64,000 nt of DNA from Candidatus Nanopelagicales bacterium (GCA_037045355.1 JBAOHO010000008.1:124001-188000), one strand, 5' to 3'; positions 25,320 through 34,193 are shown, counted from the stretch's first letter. Notes: generated by a model not told the origin, from the letters alone. Translations and numbers: made by a program.

Positions 25320-26537
25320 GTGAGCCAACCTCATGTCCTGGGAATCGTGCTCGCCGGTGGCGAGGGCAAACGACTGCTCCCTTTGACCGCAGACCGAGCC
25401 AAACCCGCTGTGCCCTTCGGAGGCGCCTATCGCCTGATCGACTTCGTACTGTCGAATCTGGTCAATGGCGGCATCCACCGGATCTGTGTGCTGACCCAGT
25501 ACAAGTCGCACTCGCTCGACCGACACATCACCACGACATGGCGCATGGGGCAGATGACCGGCGACTACGTCACCCCGGTCCCGGCGCAGCAGAGGCTCGG
25601 CCCGCGCTGGTACACCGGCAGTGCCGACGCCATCTACCAAAGCCTCAACCTGGTCTATGACGAACGGCCGGACATCGTCGTGGTTTTCGGCGCCGACAAC
25701 GTCTACCGCATGGATCCCACGCAGATGATCCAACAACACATCGACACCGGGGCGGGGGTCACTGTCGCGGGGATCCCCATGCCGCGGCGTGACGCCAATC
25801 AGTTCGGCGTGATCGAGGTCGCGGATGACGGCCTCAGGATCGAGCGATTCCTCGAGAAGCCCGACGATCCCCCGGGAATCCCCGGAAATCCCGACCAGTC
25901 CTACATCTCCATGGGCAACTACGTGTTCAGCACCGACACTCTGCTGGAGGCGCTCAAGGCGGACGCCGGAGATGAGGGCTCGGTGCACGACATGGGTGGC
26001 AACATCATCCCGATGTTGACTGAGTCCGGGGACGCCTACGTGTACGACTTTCACTCCAACCGCGTCCCGGGGTCCACCGATCGCGACCATGCCTACTGGC
26101 GCGATGTGGGAACACTGGACGCGTACCACGACGCCCACATGGACCTCGTCAGCGTGCATCCTGTGTTCAACCTCTACAACCGGCAATGGCCCATCCTGTC
26201 CAGCCCCCCATCGCTCCCGCCCGCGAAGTTCGTCGAGGGTGGCAACGCTCATGACTCGATGGTCGGGGCGGGTTCCATCATCGCCGGGGCGCACGTCCGG
26301 TCGTCCGTGGTGTCCCACAACGTCGAGATCCGCGAAGGCGCCTACGTCGAGGGCAGCGTCATCCTGCCTGGCACGCGGATCGGTCGTAACGCGGTGCTGC
26401 GCAGGGTGATCCTCGACAAGAACGTCGAAGTCCCCGATGGTGCTCAGATCGGTGTCGACCTCGAGGGCGATCGAGCCAAGTACACGGTCAGCCCCGGTGG
26501 CATCGTCGTGCTCGGCAAGGGCCAGATCGTCGTCTGA
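25320..26537 (+). CDS. glgC: Glucose-1-phosphate adenylyltransferase
   Basis: GlgC makes ADP-glucose from glucose-1-phosphate and ATP, the committed step of glycogen-type storage. The 405-residue protein has the nucleotidyltransferase start GIVLAGGEGKRLLPLTADRAKPAVPFGGAYRLIDF, GTADAIYQ-like SGSADAIYQSLNLV context, IERFLEKP, and a C-terminal left-handed beta-helix with hexapeptide repeats (from about residue 300, AGAHVRSSVVSHNV). Divergent from glgM. Confidence 0.95.
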   Translation: MSQPHVLGIVLAGGEGKRLLPLTADRAKPAVPFGGAYRLIDFVLSNLVNGGIHRICVLTQYKSHSLDRHITTTWRMGQMTGDYVTPVPAQQRLGPRWYTGSADAIYQSLNLVYDERPDIVVVFGADNVYRMDPTQMIQQHIDTGAGVTVAGIPMPRRDANQFGVIEVADDGLRIERFLEKPDDPPGIPGNPDQSYISMGNYVFSTDTLLEALKADAGDEGSVHDMGGNIIPMLTESGDAYVYDFHSNRVPGSTDRDHAYWRDVGTLDAYHDAHMDLVSVHPVFNLYNRQWPILSSPPSLPPAKFVEGGNAHDSMVGAGSIIAGAHVRSSVVSHNVEIREGAYVEGSVILPGTRIGRNAVLRRVILDKNVEVPDGAQIGVDLEGDRAKYTVSPGGIVVLGKGQIVV

Positions 26538-26603
26538 GCGCGTGTCTTCTCGCCTGGTATATGCGGCTCAGGGGGGCATAAACAGTCACCGGGCGCCGTT
26601 GGG

Positions 26604-28766
26604 ATGGCCATGAGCGAAGCCCAGATCGACCTTGCGATCAACGGAATGAGTTGCGCCTCGTGTGCGGCCCGAATCCAGCGCAAGGTCGCCGGCATCGACG
26701 GAGTGGCCGATGCCTCGGTCAACTTCGCGACCGGAACTGCGCTCGTCACGGTCGATCCCGAGCTCTGCGATCCCGACACGGTGGTCCGCACCATCGACGA
26801 TCTGGGCTACGGCGCGGTTGTCCACGACGCTGCCACGCCACCTGGGCATGAGTCCGGACACGAGCATGATCACCACGGCGACAGCGCCGATCTCAGAGTC
26901 CGACTGTTCGTTGCGATCCCACTGACCGTGGTCGTGGTGATCCTCGGTATGGTGCCGTTCTTCCACAGTCAGATGTGGGCCGCGGTGGTGGCACTTGTCC
27001 TGTCCACTCCCGTGGTGTGGTGGAGCGGATGGCCCATCCACGACCGCACGATCCGTGGGCTGCGGCACCGATCAGTCGGAATGGACACACTCGTCACGCT
27101 CGGAGCAGGCACCGCCTGGGTGTGGTCGGTGTTCCAGATCGCGGTCGGCGGCATGCAGGTGTACGCCGAGGTCGGTGCGGTCGTCGTCACCTTCGTCTTG
27201 CTGGGTCGATGGTTGGAGGCTCGCGCGACGGACACGTCGGTCGATGCGTTGTCGGCGCTGTCCCAACTGCAAGTGGACACCGTCCAACGGCTGGCAGCCG
27301 ACGACACCGAGCAGGAGATCCCGCTGTCTCAGCTTCAGGTGGGGGACCGGTTCCTTGTGCGACCAGGGGGGCGGGTGGCCACCGACGGCAAGGTGGTGCA
27401 CGGGACCTCGGCCTTGGACCTCAGCCTGGTGACCGGGGAGTCGGTTCCTGTCGAGGTCGGCCCCGGCGGTCAGGTCGTGGGTGGCTCCGTCAACGGGGCC
27501 GGCCGACTCGTGGTCGAGGCGCAGGCGGTGGGTGCCGACACCGTTCTGGCCCGCATCGGGGAACTGATCCGGCAGGCGCAGCACTCCAAGGCCCCTATCG
27601 AGCGGCTCGTCGACCGCATCGCCGGCGTGTTCGTTCCGGTGGTCCTGGTTCTCGCGCTGCTGACTCTCGCAGGGTGGTTGATCGCAGGCGCCGACCCCAC
27701 CTTCGCGGTGAGTGCTGCCGTTGCTGTGCTGGTGATCGCGTGTCCGTGCGCGCTCGGTCTGGCTACCCCAACTGCCTTGGTGGCGGGTACTGGCAAGGGC
27801 GCCCAGCTGGGAATCCTGATTCGTGGACCACAGGTCCTGGAGGCCGCTCAGGAAGTCGACACCGTCCTGCTCGACAAGACGGGGACGGTCACGAGCGGTG
27901 AGATCACCGTCGAATCCGTCACTGGTGGAACGAGCGAGGAGCGGCTCATGGTGGCCGCCGTCGAGCGCGCGTCGGAGCACCCCATCGCGCGTGCCATCGC
28001 CACGGCCTTCGCGACCGCAGGCAGCGTCCCCGACGTCACCGAGTTCGAGGCCCGTGCCGGAGTGGGTGCCGCCGGCATCGTGCACGGCCGTCCCGTCTTG
28101 GTGGGCAAGCCCGACGCGGAGTTGCCGGCGGACCTCTCCCGTGCCGTGGCAGATGCTGCGCAGCGGGGCCTGACTCCCGTCGCGGCCACGATCGATGGTG
28201 TCCCGGTGATGGTCATCTCCGTGGGGGACTCCGTCAAGCCCAGCAGCCGCTCGGCGATCGGCCGGCTGGAGCACCTGGACCTGACTCCGGTCCTGCTCAC
28301 CGGGGACCGCAGATCGACGGCGGACGCAGTGGCCGCCCAGGCTGGCATCACCGATGTCATCGCTGATGTGAGTCCCGAGGGCAAGGTGCTGGCCGTCAAG
28401 GAGCGGCAGGGAGCAGGGAATCGCGTCGCGATGGTCGGTGACGGCATCAACGATGCGGCAGCGCTGGCGCAGTCCGATCTCGGAATCGCCATGGGGTCCG
28501 GCACGGACGCCGCCCGAGAAGCAGCCGACATCACGATCGTCAACTCGGACCTGCAGTCGGTCGCAGACGCCATCGAACTGTCCCGCCGCACCTGGCGCAC
28601 CATCAAGCAGAACCTGCTGTGGGCCTTCGGCTACAACGTTGCGGCGATTCCGCTGGCAATGAGTGGACGTCTGTCACCGATGATCGCCGGCGCGGCGATG
28701 GCCTTCAGCAGCGTGCTGGTGGTCAGCAACTCCCTACGGCTGCGCAGGTTCCGCGCGCACCGGTGA
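26604..28766 (+). CDS. copA: Heavy-metal P1B-type ATPase, copper type
   Basis: The 720 residues form a metal-exporting ATPase. An N-terminal HMA domain has GMSCASC (CxxC at about 17-20) and is followed by a His-rich linker (GHESGHEHDHHGD). Eight membrane helices include the CPC motif in IACPCALGLATPTALV (about residue 381). The catalytic core shows the TGES actuator motif, phosphorylation site DKTGTVT, SEHPIARAI with the HP dipeptide, and GDGINDAAALAQSD. The HMA and CPC set fits Cu(I) export. Silver is possible. The exact start is open: 26604 or the ATG at 26610, which has GGGATGG before it. No CsoR or CopZ gene is adjacent. Confidence 0.92.
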   Translation: MAMSEAQIDLAINGMSCASCAARIQRKVAGIDGVADASVNFATGTALVTVDPELCDPDTVVRTIDDLGYGAVVHDAATPPGHESGHEHDHHGDSADLRVRLFVAIPLTVVVVILGMVPFFHSQMWAAVVALVLSTPVVWWSGWPIHDRTIRGLRHRSVGMDTLVTLGAGTAWVWSVFQIAVGGMQVYAEVGAVVVTFVLLGRWLEARATDTSVDALSALSQLQVDTVQRLAADDTEQEIPLSQLQVGDRFLVRPGGRVATDGKVVHGTSALDLSLVTGESVPVEVGPGGQVVGGSVNGAGRLVVEAQAVGADTVLARIGELIRQAQHSKAPIERLVDRIAGVFVPVVLVLALLTLAGWLIAGADPTFAVSAAVAVLVIACPCALGLATPTALVAGTGKGAQLGILIRGPQVLEAAQEVDTVLLDKTGTVTSGEITVESVTGGTSEERLMVAAVERASEHPIARAIATAFATAGSVPDVTEFEARAGVGAAGIVHGRPVLVGKPDAELPADLSRAVADAAQRGLTPVAATIDGVPVMVISVGDSVKPSSRSAIGRLEHLDLTPVLLTGDRRSTADAVAAQAGITDVIADVSPEGKVLAVKERQGAGNRVAMVGDGINDAAALAQSDLGIAMGSGTDAAREAADITIVNSDLQSVADAIELSRRTWRTIKQNLLWAFGYNVAAIPLAMSGRLSPMIAGAAMAFSSVLVVSNSLRLRRFRAHR

Positions 28767-28800
28767 GGCTGCTGGTCATCAGGCCCCACAGCGCGGACGA

Positions 28801-29643
28801 TCAGCCGTCCACACCACTGTTGAGTTCGGCCAGGTCCTTCAGGCTGTCGACGCTGACGACCTGATCGGCGGGGGGCGGGACGATGTCGGTCTCTATGCCG
28901 AAGTCGGTCATGGTGGTACTGGACATGGTCTCGACCGGCTTGCCGGCACCGATGTCGATGGTCATCTTCTGGTCGAATCGCACGATCCGGTTCTCGCTGT
29001 CGACCCACACGGTGACCTGTGACTGGCCGTCGACCTTGTCGAGGTTCTTCTCGATCTCGCTGGTCTGACCGGTGGGCAGCCCCAACTGCTCGATCGCCTT
29101 CTTCAGATCGATCGTGCCCGTGTACTTGGTGGCTTGGACGCCATCGATGTTCTCCGCGCCCACCTCTTGCAGGTCTGCGATGTCCTGCAGCATCTGCAGG
29201 CTTTGGCTCGGATCTGCTCCGCTGAGCCCGAATTCCTCGGCGGGTGCTTCGATCCACTTGTTGCCGAAGATGGGGACCTTGATGTAGCTCTTGCCGTCGA
29301 CCACCGTGACCTCGATGTCGCTGCCGCCACCGAACAAGCTCGAACTCACCCGCAGCGCCGCCTCGTCGTCGGTGAAGTTGACCACGCCGTCACCACGGAT
29401 GGCGATGCCCTGGTCGGCCATTCCACCCACAGAGGTCGTGAAGGTGACTCGGGCGCTCCCCGACGATGTCGTGCTTTGGGTGGCCTGCGCCATGAAGGCA
29501 GCCGGAGATGCGGTGACCGCCACGGAGGGAGAATCGGCGGGGGCCGGAGTGGTCGACGGCGTGGAACTGGCGGAGCACCCCGCGGCGAGGAGTCCGGCAG
29601 CCACGAAGCCCGCGGCTGCGATGAAGGGGCGGTTGGTGATCAT
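28801..29643 (-). CDS. LppX/LprAFG-family lipoprotein
   Basis: This 280-residue lipoprotein has lipobox LAAGC at Cys23 after a clear signal sequence. The mature chain has the pattern of the LprG/LppX fold: a Ser/Thr/Ala linker, FMAQATQSTTSSGSARVTFTTS, VVDGKSYIKVP, VQATKYTGTIDLKKA and the VTVWVDSENRIVRFDQKM strand pair. Family members carry lipids or lipoglycans across the envelope. A GGGAG site precedes the ATG at 29643. It converges with copA across 34 bp. No partner MFS gene (as in lprG-Rv1410c) is beside it. Confidence 0.85.
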   Translation of the reverse strand: MITNRPFIAAAGFVAAGLLAAGCSASSTPSTTPAPADSPSVAVTASPAAFMAQATQSTTSSGSARVTFTTSVGGMADQGIAIRGDGVVNFTDDEAALRVSSSLFGGGSDIEVTVVDGKSYIKVPIFGNKWIEAPAEEFGLSGADPSQSLQMLQDIADLQEVGAENIDGVQATKYTGTIDLKKAIEQLGLPTGQTSEIEKNLDKVDGQSQVTVWVDSENRIVRFDQKMTIDIGAGKPVETMSSTTMTDFGIETDIVPPPADQVVSVDSLKDLAELNSGVDG

Positions 29644-29737
29644 GGGGCACTCCCATCCGAAGGTTCTCCCAGGTTACGACGGTCTCCCCCCCGCGTAAGT
29701 TCCAGAACGGCATCGGCCTGACTCGGGAAAGAGTGGA

Positions 29738-30058
29738 TCACTGTCGTCGGGTCACGTGCGACATCCGTCCGTCGCCGTAGGTCTCGGTGATCTCCGCGAC
29801 GACGATGTGGTAGCCGTGGTACCACCTTTGGTACTGCGCCTTGGCGCTGCGGTGACTGGCCACATCGGCGAAGGCGCGCAGACCCGCGAGGGTCTTCCAG
29901 TAGTACACGGCGTTGCGAGTGCCGCCGTCTTCTGAGACCCACGACTCCTGACCAACGTAGTCGTCGGAATCGTAGGCAGCGGCCTGGATCTCGGCGTCGA
30001 GCCGGTGGAAGTCATCGTCGTATTCGCCGGGCTGAAACATGAACGAGATCATGTACAT
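29738..30058 (-). CDS. Small dimeric alpha/beta-barrel protein, monooxygenase-like
   Basis: The 106-residue product reads MYMISFMFQPGEYDDDFHRLD, then ESWVSEDGGTRNAVYYWKTLAGLRAFADVASHRSAKAQYQRWYHGYHI. This is the ferredoxin-like strand-helix pattern of the antibiotic-biosynthesis-monooxygenase (ABM) superfamily, with Trp/Tyr/His residues at the pocket. The frame extends to 30082. The ATG at 30058 is preferred for its AAGGGA site and normal length. It begins 11 bases after the B3/4 gene, so it is the third gene of the XRE operon. Substrate unknown. Confidence 0.75.
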   Translation of the reverse strand: MYMISFMFQPGEYDDDFHRLDAEIQAAAYDSDDYVGQESWVSEDGGTRNAVYYWKTLAGLRAFADVASHRSAKAQYQRWYHGYHIVVAEITETYGDGRMSHVTRRQ

Positions 30059-30068
30059 GGCTGTCCCT

Positions 30069-30818
30069 TCATCGGATTCCACTTCGGCCGTGACTGTCGG
30101 AGGTCGTGCTCGTCACCAGTCGACGGGCCCACTGGACGTCGGGCCCGAGGCGATCCAGGTGGGTCACCAGATCCCGCGCGGCGGCGTGCAATTGATCGTC
30201 GGTCACAGGGTCGAGTGCGTCGAGGATGAACAAGCCCGCGGTGGTGTGATCACTCAGTTGAGTACGACGCGCCTGGCGCCAGTTCCAACGCCGACACGTC
30301 ACTCCCTGGTCGTCACACCACACCACCTCGCCCGGATCTGGGTGCTCGATCACCTTCTCGCCGGAGGCGACGGTGTCGAAGGGCTCCTGACCGGTCGCTC
30401 GGCGCAACTGAGGGGCGCCGACATAGCGGTCGAGGTCCTCGCCCCCCAACGGGATCTGGTGGATCACGGAGATGGCGTTGTAGATGTCGGTCAGCCGGTT
30501 GATGCGAGGCAGCCCGGAGTCCACGCGCCGCAGCAGTGCCTCAAGACTGTTGCGCGTGCGCTGCGGTTTTGACCCGAATCCGCGGTACGCGTCGCGCCAG
30601 GCCGCCACGTGGGGGAGTTGGTCCGCGGGCATCAGACGAAGGGCGTCCTGCCCGGTTTTCTCCGCGGTCTCGAGGAGGGCGTCGCTTGCTGGGTCCGACG
30701 CTCCCGGGGTCAGTCCGCTCACCGCCACGAGCATGGCGCGGTAATCGGGGCGCAGGTCGAACACAGCCGCGTCGACCGTACCGCCGGCGAGGAAATCGTC
30801 AAGGGCGCTGTCAGCCAT
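30069..30818 (-). CDS. B3/B4 tRNA-binding domain protein
   Basis: The 249 residues show the B3/B4 domain of phenylalanyl-tRNA synthetase beta as a stand-alone protein: GFGSKPQRTRNSLEALLRRVDSG, PRINRLTDIYNAISVIHQIPLGGEDLDR, then GEVVWCDDQGVTCRRWNWRQARRTQL. Stand-alone B3/4 proteins are often predicted to bind or edit misacylated tRNA or free aminoacyl compounds, without firm proof. It overlaps the XRE-cupin gene by 8 bp and has a GGAGGT site, so regulator and enzyme are coupled. Confidence 0.85.
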   Translation of the reverse strand: MADSALDDFLAGGTVDAAVFDLRPDYRAMLVAVSGLTPGASDPASDALLETAEKTGQDALRLMPADQLPHVAAWRDAYRGFGSKPQRTRNSLEALLRRVDSGLPRINRLTDIYNAISVIHQIPLGGEDLDRYVGAPQLRRATGQEPFDTVASGEKVIEHPDPGEVVWCDDQGVTCRRWNWRQARRTQLSDHTTAGLFILDALDPVTDDQLHAAARDLVTHLDRLGPDVQWARRLVTSTTSDSHGRSGIR

Positions 30819-31473
30819 GGCCTACCTCCGGTGATGTCGGTTCGACTCTTGGTAGGTCGACGCTGGTGGCTTCTCTGAGCGCTTTGGTCGGCTCGGATAC
30901 AGCCAGCGAGAACCGTGTCGGTTGCCCAGACGGACGGGAGTCGGGGGCGGCGGGATTCGAGTAGGAATGTGCCACGTCCCCGGGGAAGGCGGCGGCGTCC
31001 CCCGGACCAAGGGTGAACGCCTGCGCGCCGACCCCGAGCGTGAGCGTGCCGACGTGGACGTGCAGGAGTTCGCGGGTGCCCGGTGCGTGGGCCTCGCTGG
31101 TGTGGCGGTCTCCGGGACCCAATGTCCAGTCCCACATCTCCAGCACGTCCGGTCGCACGGTGCCGGCGACCATCACGGCGGCCCCGCCGCAATCTCCGGT
31201 CCACAGGACGGGCCCGGTGCCCCTGCGGGTGACGGCCACCGGCGAGGGCTGCGGGGGTTCCACCAGGTCGGGCAGCCCGACGCCCAGTGCCTCACTGAGG
31301 CGGAGCAGGATCGCGACACTCGGGTTCGCGCTGCCACGCTCCACGTTGACGACCGTTCTGCGGCTCACGTCCGCGGCCACGGCCAGTGTGTCCAGGGTCC
31401 AACCGCGGGACTGACGTTCCTGCTTGACGCGGGCACCTATCGCGCCGGCAAGCGCGGCGGTCGCGGAATCCAT
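30811..31473 (-). CDS. XRE-family regulator with C-terminal cupin domain
   Basis: The 220-residue regulator has an XRE helix-turn-helix at about 8-65 (GWTLDTLAVAADVSRRTVVNVERGSANPSVAILLRLSEAL) and a cupin sensor domain at about 85-190 with HTSEAHAPGTRELLHVHVGTLTL. Such proteins usually repress an adjacent metabolic gene and sense a small molecule through the cupin. A longer frame reaches 32013, but the ATG at 31473 starts the HTH properly and carries TATGCT exactly 6 bases upstream. It heads the operon with the B3/4 and ABM genes. Confidence 0.88.
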   Translation of the reverse strand: MDSATAALAGAIGARVKQERQSRGWTLDTLAVAADVSRRTVVNVERGSANPSVAILLRLSEALGVGLPDLVEPPQPSPVAVTRRGTGPVLWTGDCGGAAVMVAGTVRPDVLEMWDWTLGPGDRHTSEAHAPGTRELLHVHVGTLTLGVGAQAFTLGPGDAAAFPGDVAHSYSNPAAPDSRPSGQPTRFSLAVSEPTKALREATSVDLPRVEPTSPEVGHG

Positions 31474-31501
31474 TAGTGCAGCATAATGCATTAGTAGTGC
31501 A
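31474..31501. promoter_or_regulatory. Palindrome plus direct repeats over the XRE promoter (predicted autoregulatory operator)
   Basis: A perfect 10-bp palindrome TAATGCATTA (31484-31493) is flanked by direct repeats TAGTGCA at 31474-31480 and 31495-31501. The predicted -10 of the XRE gene on the minus strand (TATGCT, 31485-31480) lies inside this cluster. A repressor bound here would block RNA polymerase, so autoregulation is the natural reading. Confidence 0.6.
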
Positions 31502-31530
31502 ACAGGCTCGACAACGTCGAATGACCCGCA

Positions 31531-32904
31531 ATGGCCCGACAATGGATCGTGATCACTCACCCACTGCGCCGACGGCTGGCGGCCTGTGCTGCCTTGCTGG
31601 TGGGTGGCCTGGCGACTCTGCTGCTGCTCACGACGGTGCTCGCCAATCCGATCGCCAGTCTGTTGTCGGTGATCGGCTTCGTGGTGGCGGTGGTCTCGGG
31701 TTGGGTCGCACTGACCAACCGGGGCGTCAAGCGCAACCGGGCATTGGCCGCTGCGATCGCCGGATGCCTCCTGCTGGTCGCCGCCGTCATCGGTGACGAC
31801 GAGCATCGGTTCTACCTGACGCTCGCCCTCGTCGGACTGTTGGCCGCCACAAGCTCGGGTCGCGTGGCGCTCGGCCATCCGCCGCGTCGCCCGGACAGCG
31901 ACGTACCGGTGGGCCGTTCCCGGCATCCCGCTCTGGTGGTCAATCCCAAGTCGGGCGATGGACGCGCAGCGCAACTCGGACTGGTCGAGCGTGCCCGGGA
32001 ACTCGGAATCCACGTCTTCGTCTGGGACGGCTCCGATACCCCCCTGCAGCTGGCTCGGCGAGCGGTCGCCGAGGGCGCCGATGCGTTGGGCATGGCAGGT
32101 GGTGACGGGTCACTTGCCCCGGTGGCGCGATTGGCCGCAGACCACGGTATCGACTTCGTCTGCATCCCGGCCGGCACCCGGAATCACTTCGCGCTCGACC
32201 TCGGACTGGACCGCTCGGATCCGCTGGCGGCCCTGACCGCCTTCGGTCCGGCCTTCCGGCGCCGGATCGATCTGGCCTGGGTCAACGATCGTCCGTTCGT
32301 GAACAACGTCTCATTGGGGCTGTACGGCGAGATCGTGCAGGACGAGGCCTACCGCGAGGACAAGTTGGGCACGGCGCTCGCGCGACTGCCCGACGTGATC
32401 AACGAGAACCCCCAGGACCTCGACCTGCGCTACACCGATGCCGACGGCGTTGCGCGCGACGACGCCCAAGTTGTGCTCGTGTCCAACAATCCGTACACCT
32501 TCACAGTGGGGGGGTCGGTCGGTCGCCGCGAACTCGATGCCGGCGAACTCGGCATCGTGTGCCTGCGCGTGGACGGCGGAGTCCGGGCGGCGGAGGTCGT
32601 GACGGCTGTGCTCGGATCCGGCAACTCCGACTCGATGCGGTCCTGGACCAGTCGCGCATTCGAGGTACGTTCCGGAGGTCCGGTCGCGGCCGGGCTCGAC
32701 GGTGAGGCGCTCACGTTGGAACCGCCCCTGAGGTTCAGCAGTGCCCCGGCATCGGTGGGCGTGCGGATTCCGCCCTCGGCGCCCGGCCAATCCCCGGCGG
32801 CTCGGCGTTCGAGCTATGAGTTCGCGATCGCCGAGTTGCTGCGTCGGGCAGTACTTCCCTCACGTCGCTGGACATCGCCGGAAGAGTTCCCGGTGGCGGG
32901 GTGA
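31531..32904 (+). CDS. Membrane-anchored diacylglycerol kinase-like protein
   Basis: The 457 residues begin with four hydrophobic helices in the first 110, then a DAGK catalytic domain. That domain shows ALVVNPKSGDG (start of the fold), GMAGGDGSLAPVA (the GGDG nucleotide motif), IPAGTRNHFALDLGL and the RRIDLAWVNDRPFVNNVSLGLYG strand. The family phosphorylates diacylglycerol, sphingosine-like or polyprenol-type lipids with ATP. The C-terminal stretch after about 420 is basic. It diverges from the XRE operon. The ATG at 31531 has no clear ribosome site. Confidence 0.82.
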   Translation: MARQWIVITHPLRRRLAACAALLVGGLATLLLLTTVLANPIASLLSVIGFVVAVVSGWVALTNRGVKRNRALAAAIAGCLLLVAAVIGDDEHRFYLTLALVGLLAATSSGRVALGHPPRRPDSDVPVGRSRHPALVVNPKSGDGRAAQLGLVERARELGIHVFVWDGSDTPLQLARRAVAEGADALGMAGGDGSLAPVARLAADHGIDFVCIPAGTRNHFALDLGLDRSDPLAALTAFGPAFRRRIDLAWVNDRPFVNNVSLGLYGEIVQDEAYREDKLGTALARLPDVINENPQDLDLRYTDADGVARDDAQVVLVSNNPYTFTVGGSVGRRELDAGELGIVCLRVDGGVRAAEVVTAVLGSGNSDSMRSWTSRAFEVRSGGPVAAGLDGEALTLEPPLRFSSAPASVGVRIPPSAPGQSPAARRSSYEFAIAELLRRAVLPSRRWTSPEEFPVAG

Positions 32905-32983
32905 CAGGCCCCAGGTCCTCACTTGCCCCCACCATAAGACTGCTCTACTATTCCTGAAAAATAATACAGATAAAGCAGATTCA

Positions 32984-33078
32984 GCAAAGGGGAGTACCTC
33001 TCGCCTGGAGCCGACAACCCGGGGACCCACGTCCCCCGGCCACAGGGAACGGCGTGTGCCGTTCGGGGAGACCTTCGC
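32984..33078 (+). ncRNA. Probable yybP-ykoY manganese riboswitch
   Basis: AAAGGGGAGTA (32986-32996) and GGGGAGACCTT (33065-33075) match the conserved ends of the yybP-ykoY aptamer, which form its P1 helix. A GC-rich hairpin arm (GGGGACCCACGTCCCC, about 33018-33033) and GAACGGCGTGTGCCGTTC (about 33048-33064) lie between. The element is 100 bp upstream of a TerC gene, a classic downstream gene of this Mn(II) riboswitch. Downstream, GAAGGTCTC (33150-33158) is the exact complement of GAGACCTTC (33068-33076) and sits next to the ribosome site. An AT-rich run (about 32950-32985) just upstream could be the promoter. Confidence 0.75.
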
Positions 33079-33177
33079 GACGACGGAGTGGAAGTACCGC
33101 GCCGCGTCTGATGAAGCCGTCCGTGGCAGGTCCCGGCGGAAGGCTTCTGGAAGGTCTCGAAGGAAGGAATCCCCGCA

Positions 33178-34188
33178 ATGTTTGATGTTCCCCTGTGGGC
33201 TTGGGCCGGCGTCCTGGCGCTGATCCTCGTCATGCTCGCCATCGATCTGTTTGCCCACCGCCGCGCGCACGTCATCGGAGTCAGGGAGGCGCTCGGCTGG
33301 TCGATCTTCTGGGTCGCGCTGGGAGTCGGCTTCGGGATCCTGATCTGGTCCGTCTACGGTGCCGAGTTCGGTGCTCAGTACTTCGCGGGCTACGTCATCG
33401 AGAAGTCGTTGGCCGTCGACAACGTCTTCGTCTGGGCCATCATCTTCGGCTACTTCGCCGTGCCACGCGAATACCAGCATCGAGTCCTGTTCTACGGCGT
33501 CATCGGGGCCCTGATATTCCGGGGTGCCTTCATCGCGGCCGGCTCGGTCCTGATCGCCAGTTTCTCCTTCGTCCTGTACCTCTTCGGCGTCTTCTTGGTG
33601 TTCACCGGAATCCAGATGCTGCGGCACCGCAACGAGCACATCGACGTCGCCAACAGTCGAGTGCTGCGGTGGTTCCGGCGGGCCGTCCCTCACACCGACG
33701 AGTACCACGGGCAGCGGTTCTGGGTGAAGAAGGCCGGGGTCTGGGTCGCGACCCCACTGCTGTCGGTCCTCGTTCTGATCGAGATCACCGACATCATCTT
33801 CGCGGTCGACTCGATTCCCGCGATCTTCGCTGTCACGCAGGAACCGTTCCTCGTGTTCACTGCGAACGCCTTCGCGATCCTGGGTCTGCGCGCGATGTAC
33901 TTCCTGCTCGCTGACCTGATCGACCGGTTCACCTACCTGAAGACAGGCTTGGCGTTCGTTCTGATCTGGGTGGGAGTCAAGATGCTGCTGCTCATGGTGG
34001 GCGTCAAAGTGCCGACCTTGCTGAGTCTGGGCATCGTGATCGCCATCATCACGACGAGCATCGTCATCAGCCTGAGGTCGACCCGGGGGAGGAAGCGCCC
34101 GCTCGGCGCCGACGCGGAGGATGCCGAATCCCAGCAAACCGCGAGTCCACGCGTCGAGATTCCCATCGACCAGCAACAACGGCCGTAA
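33178..34188 (+). CDS. TerC-family membrane protein, probable manganese exporter
   Basis: This 336-residue membrane protein of the TerC/Alx family has about eight or nine helices. The acidic intramembrane motifs are VEKSLAVDNVFVW-type (YVIEKSLAVDNVFVWAIIF at about 75-93) and EITDIIFAVDSIPAIFAVT (about 200-220). In other bacteria such aspartates are linked to Mn(II) handling. The tail is charged. A GAAGGAAGG site precedes the ATG. The upstream riboswitch candidate supports manganese-dependent control and a role in manganese efflux. Confidence 0.88.
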   Translation: MFDVPLWAWAGVLALILVMLAIDLFAHRRAHVIGVREALGWSIFWVALGVGFGILIWSVYGAEFGAQYFAGYVIEKSLAVDNVFVWAIIFGYFAVPREYQHRVLFYGVIGALIFRGAFIAAGSVLIASFSFVLYLFGVFLVFTGIQMLRHRNEHIDVANSRVLRWFRRAVPHTDEYHGQRFWVKKAGVWVATPLLSVLVLIEITDIIFAVDSIPAIFAVTQEPFLVFTANAFAILGLRAMYFLLADLIDRFTYLKTGLAFVLIWVGVKMLLLMVGVKVPTLLSLGIVIAIITTSIVISLRSTRGRKRPLGADAEDAESQQTASPRVEIPIDQQQRP

Positions 34189-34193
34189 CCCGG

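Noticed and set aside
26555..26585. Possible CsoR-type operator before copA (TATGC...GCATA around a G-run)
   Set aside because: Only a 5-bp inverted repeat is present and the match to known CsoR boxes is poor, with no csoR gene nearby.
30811..32013. 400-residue version of the XRE regulator starting at 32013
   Set aside because: The extra N-terminal 180 codons run antisense to the lipid kinase-like gene. The ATG at 31473 has the promoter pattern and opens the HTH domain.
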